NCBI GenBank assembly: GCA_045617725.1
Contig: JAZLJD010000023.1
Span: forward strand, 1 to 64,000
Source: JAZLJD01 sp045617725
Lineage (GTDB): Bacteria > Bacillota > Clostridia > Lachnospirales > Lachnospiraceae
Direction of reading: 5' to 3'
DNA: 64,000 nt
This document shows, in pieces, positions 43,967 through 51,799 of the stretch. Below the pieces are notes generated by a model. That model was not told the DNA's origin, did no database searches, and saw nothing but the letters and a program-made list of their open reading frames with translations. Positions within the stretch are counted from its first letter, which is position 1. Each line of letters opens with the position of its first letter. Both the position numbers and the translations under genes were made by a program.

Positions 43967-46531
43967 ATGGACGAGAATAAGCCTTTATGGAAACAATTAA
44001 TAGGACCTGTTATTTTCACGGCAGTGATGATAGGCATAGTATTCTTTATTAAGAATTATCGTGCTCCCATTGTGGAAGTCCCGGATTTTACAACATTTGC
44101 TTATGTTGAGGATCAGGCTTCCTACACACTTGAGAATGACAGTTTGAAGTTTGTCATGGATGCAGCGACCACGCATTTCACTCTGACTGACAAAAAGTCT
44201 GGAATTGAGTGGAAGTCAAATCCGGATGGGGCTGCAGATGATGCGATTGCCCTTCCCGATATGAAGAAGCAGCTGGATTCAACCATGATGATTACCTACT
44301 CCGATCGCGGTGGTTTGGATGTTCAGTATGATAACTACCAGTACTCCATTGAACGTGGTATTTATGAAATTGAAGCAAGCGACGATCAGATTAAGGTTAA
44401 GTACACAATAGGTAAGACCAGTAAGCTGTTTGTTATCCCGAATGCAATTCCCGTGGATGAGTTTAACGCTTATGTAGAGAAACTTGATAATACGGCGAAA
44501 CGTAAGGTTGAGCAGTATTACAAGAAGATTACCTACGAGAAACTTAAGACAGAAGAGAAGGATGTTTACCTTGCTAAATATCCCATGCTTGAAGAAGGCG
44601 TAGTTCTTATGGAACTTCGTGAGAATACACCGGATTACTTACGAGCTGAGATGGAAGGCTATTTCGAAACTGCAGGATATACTTACGAGCAGTACGAAAT
44701 TGATACAGAGACCTATGGTGGTGCTGCCGCCAAGGATGTTCCTCTTTTCAATATTTCAGTAGTTTATAAACTCGATGACAATGACCTTGTAGTATCTGTT
44801 CCTATGGAAGAGATTGAATACAAGAAGGATTATCCCATTATCAAAGTTGCACTGCTTCCTTACTTCGGAAGTGCGGGCACTGAGGAAGAAGGATATATCT
44901 TAGTTCCCGAAGGCGGCGGCGGTATTATTGATTTCAATAACGGACGCAGCTCACAGAACGCATACAGAACGAACGTATATGGTTGGGATTATGCATCCAT
45001 TCGTGAGGCAATCGTAAATGAAACGAATTGTGCATACCCCGTATACGGTATGGCTCATCAGGGATCTTCCTTCCTTTGTATTTTAGAGGACGGTAACTCC
45101 TGGGCAAGTATTGCAGCCGATGTTGCAGGCCGTTACAATGAATACAACTTTGCATATGCAGAGTACAAGCTCCTTCATCAGGAAGCATATAACGTAGCAG
45201 GTAAGGCGAATGAAGCCGTATATGTATATGAGAAAGAGCTTCCTACGGGACAGATCAGTCAGAGATACAGTTTCTTTGAAACCAATGATTACATTAAGTT
45301 GGCTGAATTCTACCGTGATTACCTGGAGAACCGTTATACCGCATTTGATCGTAAGGAAAACGAAAGCACAATTCCTGTAGCTGTTGAAATCCTCGGCGCA
45401 GTAGATATGGTTCAGCAGAAATTCGGTGTTCCCGTATCCGCACCTCTTGAGCTGACTACGTTTGAAGAAGCAGTTGATATGATTTCCGATTTGAAAGCAA
45501 GAGGCTTTGATAATCTGGAAGTTAAGCTCACCGGATGGATGAACAAGGGTGAGAAGCAGACCATGCCCAATAAGGTCAGACTTGTAAGAGACCTGGGCAG
45601 CAAGAAGGATTTAAAGAACTTAATCGCTTACACGAATGAGAACAACATTCCTTTATATCTTGATTCAGCGGTTATGTTCGACTACGACAGCAATATACTG
45701 AACGGTTTCGTTCCGCTTCGCGATTGCGCAAGATTTACGACTTATGAAATCTGCGAGATTTACAAATATTCCATTATCTATTACGGAGCAGATGACTGGT
45801 ACGATTCCTACTTCCTCTATAAGCCCGAATTAATGAAGAAATTCATGGGTGTAATGGAGCAGTACGCATTAGACAATAATGCATACGGACTTGCATTCCG
45901 CGATGCAGGTTACAGATTGGCTTCTGACTATAACAGAAACCACATCGTAACCCGTGAGGAGAGCAAAGCTATACAGGATGGTATGTTTACCGAAATCAAG
46001 CAGAATGGTTTGAAACTGATGCTTCCTTACGGTAATGATTACATCCTCGAGAATGTAGACTTTGTAACGGATATGGATTTGTGTGGTAATCCTTTCGGAA
46101 TTATTAACCGAAGCGTACCGTTCTACCAGATTGCAATTCATGGCTATGTAAACTATGCAGGCGAAGCAATGAATATTGACGGTAACTACGAGCAGACATT
46201 ACTTGAATCTGCTGAAACCGGTGCCGCACTGAACTTTACCTTTATGATGAGTGATGCGGTTGACCTTCAGAGAACGCTTTATACCATGTATTACGGATGT
46301 GATTACGAGAAATACATTGATAAGGCAACTGAAATCTATACACGTTACAACGAAAGCTTTGCACCGCTTTACAATCAGCTGATTGTGGGCCACAGCGAGC
46401 CTGTCGAGGACGTTAACTGTACAGTATACGAAGACGGCACCAAGGTATATGTTAACTACAATTACAAGCCGGTATATGTAGATGGACTTAAGATTCCGGC
46501 TAGAGATTATCTTGTGAAAGGAGCAGAATAA
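43967..46531 (+). CDS. DUF5696-type membrane-anchored protein, possible glycosidase-like barrel
   Basis: 854 residues. One membrane helix near the N-terminus (about 13-27) orients the rest outside. A beta-rich N-terminal domain (FVMDAATTHFTLTDKKSGIEWKSNP onward, to about 430) is followed by a probable TIM-barrel region (VAVEILGAVDMVQQKFGVPVSA, ARGFDNLEVKLTGWMN, IPLYLDSAVMFDYD, GLAFRDAGYRLASDYNR, FVTDMDLCGNPFG). Conserved acidic residues at strand ends suggest a hydrolase, but I know of no characterised member. ATG at 43967 is better spaced from AGGAGG than 43964. It lies between two complete ABC systems, with the next permease overlapping its stop codon. Confidence 0.75.
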   Translation: MDENKPLWKQLIGPVIFTAVMIGIVFFIKNYRAPIVEVPDFTTFAYVEDQASYTLENDSLKFVMDAATTHFTLTDKKSGIEWKSNPDGAADDAIALPDMKKQLDSTMMITYSDRGGLDVQYDNYQYSIERGIYEIEASDDQIKVKYTIGKTSKLFVIPNAIPVDEFNAYVEKLDNTAKRKVEQYYKKITYEKLKTEEKDVYLAKYPMLEEGVVLMELRENTPDYLRAEMEGYFETAGYTYEQYEIDTETYGGAAAKDVPLFNISVVYKLDDNDLVVSVPMEEIEYKKDYPIIKVALLPYFGSAGTEEEGYILVPEGGGGIIDFNNGRSSQNAYRTNVYGWDYASIREAIVNETNCAYPVYGMAHQGSSFLCILEDGNSWASIAADVAGRYNEYNFAYAEYKLLHQEAYNVAGKANEAVYVYEKELPTGQISQRYSFFETNDYIKLAEFYRDYLENRYTAFDRKENESTIPVAVEILGAVDMVQQKFGVPVSAPLELTTFEEAVDMISDLKARGFDNLEVKLTGWMNKGEKQTMPNKVRLVRDLGSKKDLKNLIAYTNENNIPLYLDSAVMFDYDSNILNGFVPLRDCARFTTYEICEIYKYSIIYYGADDWYDSYFLYKPELMKKFMGVMEQYALDNNAYGLAFRDAGYRLASDYNRNHIVTREESKAIQDGMFTEIKQNGLKLMLPYGNDYILENVDFVTDMDLCGNPFGIINRSVPFYQIAIHGYVNYAGEAMNIDGNYEQTLLESAETGAALNFTFMMSDAVDLQRTLYTMYYGCDYEKYIDKATEIYTRYNESFAPLYNQLIVGHSEPVEDVNCTVYEDGTKVYVNYNYKPVYVDGLKIPARDYLVKGAE

Positions 46532-47433
46532 TGGCACGTCGTTCTAAAATGAAAGGCATGAAGACCAGAAATGCATTATATGGTTATCTGTTCATTCTGC
46601 CCTTTGTAATCGGTTTTCTCTTTTTCATGGTTAAGCCGCTTGCTCAGTCACTTTACATGAGCTTGAGTGAAGTAACTGTTTCTTCAGCGGGATATTCTTA
46701 CGAGTATATCGGTCTTGAGAACTATATTTATACATTTACGGTTGATGCAGAATTTAACCAGATGGTAGTAGATGAGTTCGGTAGTATGCTTTATAACGCA
46801 ATCGCAACGATGGTATTCGCTTTCTTCGTTGCATTGCTCTTAAATCAGAACTTTAAAGGACGTACGTTCGTCCGTGCGATTTTCTTCCTTCCGGTTATTC
46901 TTTCATCCGGTGTATTGGTAGGACTTGAGTACAACAATACGTTGCTTAGCTCCATGAAGGATATCGCAATGGAATCAAATGGCGATACGTCCGTAACAAC
47001 AATTATCGAGGGTATACTTGAGAATTCAGGTATCAGCCACAAGCTGTTGAATACGATTTTCGAAATTGTTAACTCCGTATACAAGGTAGCCATTGCTTCC
47101 GGTATTCAGATTATTATCTTCTTATCCGGTTTGCAGGGAATTCCTAAGAGCATGTATGAAGCAGCATCCATTGAAGGTTGTTCCTCTTGGGAAAGCCTTT
47201 GGAAGATTACCTTCCCTATGGTCAGCCCCATGATTCTTGTTTGCTGGATTTATACAATTATTGACTTCTTCATGAATTCAGACAGTAGTATCATGACCAA
47301 GATTGATACGAACGTAACATTACTTAAATATGGATTCAGTTCGGCGATGTCCTGGATCTACTTCCTAATCGTTTTGGCGATTATCGGAATATCATCCTGG
47401 TTAATTTCGAAGGTGGTGTACTATTATGAGTAA
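46531..47433 (+). CDS. Carbohydrate ABC transporter permease, MalF-type (system 2)
   Basis: 300 residues, six membrane helices. EAA loop: SMYEAASIEGCSSWESLWKITFPMVSPM. It has a longer external loop with many polar residues (KDIAMESNGDTSVTTIIEG) than its system-1 counterpart. The ATG overlaps the DUF5696 stop (TAATG) and the gene overlaps the next permease by 8 nt, so DUF5696 and this transporter are translated together. Confidence 0.92.
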   Translation: MARRSKMKGMKTRNALYGYLFILPFVIGFLFFMVKPLAQSLYMSLSEVTVSSAGYSYEYIGLENYIYTFTVDAEFNQMVVDEFGSMLYNAIATMVFAFFVALLLNQNFKGRTFVRAIFFLPVILSSGVLVGLEYNNTLLSSMKDIAMESNGDTSVTTIIEGILENSGISHKLLNTIFEIVNSVYKVAIASGIQIIIFLSGLQGIPKSMYEAASIEGCSSWESLWKITFPMVSPMILVCWIYTIIDFFMNSDSSIMTKIDTNVTLLKYGFSSAMSWIYFLIVLAIIGISSWLISKVVYYYE

Positions 47434-48424
47434 AAAGAAAAACCCTGAAAACAAAACCTTCTGGCAGCGTAATAAAGATTCCAACGGATATTTATTACGG
47501 AAACGTATTGGTGAAGTCGCCGTTGCCATCTTACGTTTCTTCATGGTATTCGGCTTGATTTTCTTGATTTTACAGCCGTTGTTCAATAAGATTTCATGTA
47601 GTTTCATGACTACAGAGGACTTATTTGACTCCACGATTAATCTTGTGCCGAGACATTTTACTACAGAAAACTATACACTTTCTGCCGAGTTGATGATTTA
47701 TCAGAAGTCCCTGTTTAACACCTTCTGGGTTTCCTTACTGATTGCAGTTATTCAGGTGGCTTCCGCAACACTGGTCGGATACGGTTTCGCGAGATACAAT
47801 TTCCCGCTTAAGAAATTCTGGTTCTTCTGCGTAATCCTGGTAATTTTGATTCCGCCGCAGACCATTTCAACACCTTTATATTTGCACTTCCGTTTCTTCG
47901 ATGTTTTTGGTATAATAAACCTTGTGAGTGGAACGACAGTGAACTTACGTAATTCCATTTGGCCGTACGTTATGCTTTCAGCAACCAGTATGGGTCTTAA
48001 GGATGGATTGTACATCTTCATGTTGAGACAGTTCTTCCGTGGAGTTCCCAAGGAATTGGAAGAGGCAGCATATGTTGATGGTTGCGGTCATTTCAAGACC
48101 TTCTTCAAGATTATGCTTCCGGATGCGAAGCCTATGATTACCAGTTGCTTCCTTTTCTCATTCGTATGGCAGTGGACAGATACTTTCTATTCAAAGATGT
48201 TCATGAACAACCTGGTAGTACTTTCCCGTCAGTTAGCAAAGCTTTCTGATTCGGCAGCTAAGCATTTCGCCAATGCAGCCGGTGGTACTACAGCATCAAC
48301 CGTTTATTTACAGTGTATGAGTGCAACAGGTACTTTGATGACGATTTTCCCGTTAATCATCCTGTATGTATTCGCACAGCGAGGATTCGTTGAATCCTTA
48401 AGTCAAACCGGTATTAAGATGTAA
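47426..48424 (+). CDS. Carbohydrate ABC transporter permease, MalG-type (system 2)
   Basis: 332 residues, six membrane helices, EAA loop ELEEAAYVDGCGHFKTFFKIMLPDAKPM. It forms the second permease pair with its upstream neighbour and precedes a lipoprotein binding-protein gene by 46 nt. Confidence 0.92.
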   Translation: MSKKKNPENKTFWQRNKDSNGYLLRKRIGEVAVAILRFFMVFGLIFLILQPLFNKISCSFMTTEDLFDSTINLVPRHFTTENYTLSAELMIYQKSLFNTFWVSLLIAVIQVASATLVGYGFARYNFPLKKFWFFCVILVILIPPQTISTPLYLHFRFFDVFGIINLVSGTTVNLRNSIWPYVMLSATSMGLKDGLYIFMLRQFFRGVPKELEEAAYVDGCGHFKTFFKIMLPDAKPMITSCFLFSFVWQWTDTFYSKMFMNNLVVLSRQLAKLSDSAAKHFANAAGGTTASTVYLQCMSATGTLMTIFPLIILYVFAQRGFVESLSQTGIKM

Positions 48425-48470
48425 TCTTTACATCTTGATATAAACTATTCATCTTTACAAGGAGGAAAAA

Positions 48471-49928
48471 ATGAAAAAAAGTTTTAAAATGGGGATTTCT
48501 TTAATCCTTGCAACCGCAATGGTTCTCAGCCTTGTAGGTTGTGACAAGAAAGAGGGTGGCGATCCCGCTCCCGCTCCTACCGCTACAGTTGCTCCTACCG
48601 AAGCACCTGCTGCTAGCGAAGAGCCTCAGGGTCCTGTAGATCCTTATCCTGTTAAAAAAGACGCTGCTGGTAACGTATATGACCTTGGCAGCGCAGACAT
48701 TACCTGGGTTGACTGGTGGTCAGCAGCAGATGGCGCTGTAGCAGAGCCTACTACCGCTCTTGAGGAAGCTACTTTAGATTACCACAACTGGTTAATGGAG
48801 AAGTACAACTTCACCTTTAAGCGTGCCGGTCTTAACGACTGGAACGGAAACCCTGATGGTTTCAACAACCTTGCAGCAAATGGTCCTGAAGATCCTAACC
48901 AGCTTCAGTTATACACCATTGATGACAGAAACTTAAGCACCGGTTTAGCAAATGGTCTGTTCTATGACTTAAGCAAGCTTGACTGCCTTGATTTCTCTGA
49001 AGAGAAATGGGAGCCCGGTGTTAAGTCTCTTATGACCGACGGTTCTGCTATCTACGGTATGAGAGCAGAGCTCCCTGAGCCTCGTGGAGGACTTTGGTTC
49101 AACAAGAGATTACTTACCGAAGCTGGTATCGATCCTGAATCCATCTATGATCTTCAGGCTTCCGGCCAGTGGACTTGGGCTAAATTCGAAGAGATTCTTG
49201 AGCAGTGCACAATTGATAAGGATGGCGATGGTATTACCGATCAGTATGCTATGTGCTCCTTCTCTGCAGACTTCTTCCCTACTGTAATTGCTTCCAACAA
49301 TGTTCAGCCTGTTGTAGTTGATGCTGACGGTAAATTCGTTCTTAACGTGACCAACGATGCTTACGTTGAGGCTATTGACTGGGGTATGAAGATTCTTTCC
49401 AAGTATGAGATGCCCGCTCCCGAAGATGCTAACTGGGATTACGGTCGTACTTCCTTCCCTGCAGGTCTTGTAACCTGGAACGTATCTGAAGAGTACAATG
49501 CTGGTACCTTCATGACTACTGTTGAAGATGATTACGGTTTCGTTATGTTCCCTATGGGACCTAATGCTACTAAGCTTGTAACCTATTCTTCTGATAACAT
49601 TTATGTAATCGCTTCTTCTTATGATGATGATCAGGCTTGGAAGATTGCTTTCGCATACAATGTATGGACTGATCCTGTTCCCGGATACGAAGATGCTGAT
49701 GCTTGGAAGCTTGGCTACTACGGAAACTTCCGTGATGCTCGTGCCGTTGATGAGACCCTTGATTATATGGCTCACAGCGTACTTCCTAGACTGACCCGTC
49801 TTATCCCTGGTTGGGATGATAGCAATGCTCTGTTCTACAGCGCTTACTCATGTGCTGATTCCGCTATGGCTCTTTGCGAGCAGGCTGTCAATTCCCTTCA
49901 GGTATACGTAGACGACGCTAATAAATAA
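48471..49928 (+). CDS. Extracellular sugar-binding lipoprotein (system 2)
   Basis: 485 residues. Lipoprotein signal peptide with lipobox LVGC (lipidated Cys24), then an Ala/Pro/Thr-rich linker (about 32-55), then a family-1 sugar-binding fold (ITWVDWWSAADG, MRAELPEPRGGLWFNKRLLTEAGIDPESIYDLQ, FPAGLVTWNVSEEYNAG). AAGGAGG lies 6 nt before the start. Codons are heavily biased (GCT, GGT, CCT), as for the most abundant surface proteins. The ligand is presumably a xylo-oligosaccharide, perhaps acetylated or glucuronylated; this is inferred from the locus. Confidence 0.92.
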   Translation: MKKSFKMGISLILATAMVLSLVGCDKKEGGDPAPAPTATVAPTEAPAASEEPQGPVDPYPVKKDAAGNVYDLGSADITWVDWWSAADGAVAEPTTALEEATLDYHNWLMEKYNFTFKRAGLNDWNGNPDGFNNLAANGPEDPNQLQLYTIDDRNLSTGLANGLFYDLSKLDCLDFSEEKWEPGVKSLMTDGSAIYGMRAELPEPRGGLWFNKRLLTEAGIDPESIYDLQASGQWTWAKFEEILEQCTIDKDGDGITDQYAMCSFSADFFPTVIASNNVQPVVVDADGKFVLNVTNDAYVEAIDWGMKILSKYEMPAPEDANWDYGRTSFPAGLVTWNVSEEYNAGTFMTTVEDDYGFVMFPMGPNATKLVTYSSDNIYVIASSYDDDQAWKIAFAYNVWTDPVPGYEDADAWKLGYYGNFRDARAVDETLDYMAHSVLPRLTRLIPGWDDSNALFYSAYSCADSAMALCEQAVNSLQVYVDDANK

Positions 49929-50002
49929 TTAGCAAATATCTTTTAGTAGTATATACATGTACATGTAAAACACTTTCAAAGATGAAATAGTTTAATTATT
50001 TG

Positions 50003-50038
50003 GGACACGGGATGGTGATGCATCGCCATCCCGTGTTT
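50003..50038 (+). terminator. Strong hairpin after the binding-protein gene
   Basis: ACACGGGATGG pairs with CCATCCCGTGT around TGATGCATCG, followed by TTCAAAA. The T run is short, so it may stabilise the upstream mRNA or only partly terminate before the esterase gene. Confidence 0.75.
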
Positions 50039-50085
50039 CAAAATATAAAGATATTTTATGATTTAGATGAGAGGAGAATACAACA

Positions 50086-51768
50086 ATGCCTGCATTGAAA
50101 GCTCCTAAGGATCCGGTTGACAAGAGACCATCCTTTTATATCATGCATGACAAAGAAGTATCTGCAGGTCCCCAACCGGACGGCAGAGGAGTTTCTTTTA
50201 ACTATTTAGACGGTGGACGTATCATAGGCCACTCCAAGATTGTAGGAAATGTTACGGATGATGAAATCTTAAAGCTGATTCCTACCGCAGAGGGGTTCAA
50301 AAAACTGGTACATACCATCGGTGTCAGTGTATCTTCCTCTGATCCAAATCAAACCATTTCTTTTGTATTTCAAATGTACGGCCGTACCGATACCTATGGT
50401 GGCGGAACATCTATCGTATGTGATGTACCCGGTGACGGCAGTGAAGTACTGATTCCCTTAAGTGAAATTGAATGGAAGGAAGATGACCATGTAGTCGGTC
50501 AGATTCGTTTTGAATTTTCTACTCCCCAACTTGCAGAAGTAAGTGTGAGACTTTACTTAAATGATGGATTCAATGCCCCTTTGGCGGAGCCGGATTTTCC
50601 GGTTGATTTCAATTCCGCAGCTTACAAGGCGATGATTGAGAAATCCTTTATTAGTTTAGGAAACCCCGGACGCCTTCAGAAGGCCTTAAAGAAAGCGCAG
50701 GATGGCAGCGAGATTACGGTAGCCTTTATCGGCGGTTCCATCACGCAGGGAGCCGGAGCTACTCCCATCAATACGAAGTGTTATCCTTATCTGATTACGG
50801 AACATATACGGGAAATAACGGGCGCCGGAGATCGTGTACATTACATTAAGGCCGGCGTTGGAGGTACTCCTTCCGAGCTTGGTATGCTTCGTTATGAGGA
50901 AGATGTTCTGAAAGAAGGAACTCCGGATATTGTATTTATTGAGTTTGCAGTCAATGATGCCGGAGATGAAACGAACGGCTTATGCTATGAGAGTCTGATT
51001 CGCAATATTATGAATGGACCCGGCAATCCTGCAGTCGTGCTTGTATTTGCGGTATTTGCAGATGGCTTTAATCTTGAAGAGCGACTTGTTCCGGTAGGAG
51101 AGTATTATAACTTGCCGATGTTTTCCGTTAAGAGGGCCGTATTTGATGAGTTCTTAAAGAAAGCTTCAGACGGCAGAGCAATTTCGAGATATCAGTATTT
51201 CTATGATCCCCTGCATCCGAATAATACAGGTCACAGAGTCATGGCGGACTGTGCAGCGAACCTTTTGAAAGCAGCAGCCGATGCTCCTTTGGAAGTACCT
51301 GTCGGGGAACTTCCAAGTCCTTTACTGGGTGTACCGTTTGATGATCTTAAGGTGCTGCGATTCAATGATATCCCGAGCGATGCAGTCATTGACGAAGGTG
51401 ATTTTTCGGCAACCGATCCCGCAACACAGTATGTGGAACGGAACCTTGATATGCAGGGAACACCGCAGTTCCCGTTCAATAAGATGCATGTGGAAGGCGG
51501 CAGTAAGCCCTTTGTAATGAAGATGCAGTTTAAGGATATGCTGATCATTTATCTGGATTCTGCAGATGCTTCCGTAGGAACGGCCGATGTGTTCGTAGAC
51601 GGAAAGTATGTAAGAAGCATTAATCCGCATGAAGTAGGCTGGACGCATGTTAATCCTTATATCATCTATAGGGGTGAGACCACTGCCATGCATGAAGTGA
51701 AGGTGCAGATGGCAGAAGGTCAGGAGAACTTAAGATTTACAATTTGTGGCTTTGGCTACACAAAGTAA
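50086..51768 (+). CDS. SGNH-type carbohydrate esterase (probable acetyl-xylan/xylo-oligosaccharide esterase)
   Basis: 560 residues, no signal peptide. An N-terminal beta-rich domain (about 25-190) precedes the SGNH hydrolase domain: Ser218 in FIGGSITQGAG, the Gly block in GVGGTPSELG, Asn in FIEFAVNDAG and Asp374/His377 in DPLHPNNTGH. A C-terminal beta domain (about 400-560) follows. The three-part layout resembles cytoplasmic carbohydrate acetyl esterases of gut xylan and mannan loci. Placement between the importer and GH3 supports removal of acetyl from imported xylo-oligosaccharides. The exact CE family is not assigned. Confidence 0.82.
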   Translation: MPALKAPKDPVDKRPSFYIMHDKEVSAGPQPDGRGVSFNYLDGGRIIGHSKIVGNVTDDEILKLIPTAEGFKKLVHTIGVSVSSSDPNQTISFVFQMYGRTDTYGGGTSIVCDVPGDGSEVLIPLSEIEWKEDDHVVGQIRFEFSTPQLAEVSVRLYLNDGFNAPLAEPDFPVDFNSAAYKAMIEKSFISLGNPGRLQKALKKAQDGSEITVAFIGGSITQGAGATPINTKCYPYLITEHIREITGAGDRVHYIKAGVGGTPSELGMLRYEEDVLKEGTPDIVFIEFAVNDAGDETNGLCYESLIRNIMNGPGNPAVVLVFAVFADGFNLEERLVPVGEYYNLPMFSVKRAVFDEFLKKASDGRAISRYQYFYDPLHPNNTGHRVMADCAANLLKAAADAPLEVPVGELPSPLLGVPFDDLKVLRFNDIPSDAVIDEGDFSATDPATQYVERNLDMQGTPQFPFNKMHVEGGSKPFVMKMQFKDMLIIYLDSADASVGTADVFVDGKYVRSINPHEVGWTHVNPYIIYRGETTAMHEVKVQMAEGQENLRFTICGFGYTK

Positions 51769-51799
51769 TAATGAAATAGTTAAAGGAAGGTAAAATCAC

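Noticed and set aside
49932..49946. TAGCAAATATCTT after the binding-protein gene as another AraC-type site
   Set aside because: Only 7 of 13 positions match without a gap, no 22-bp partner is visible and it abuts the stop codon of a gene in the same operon.
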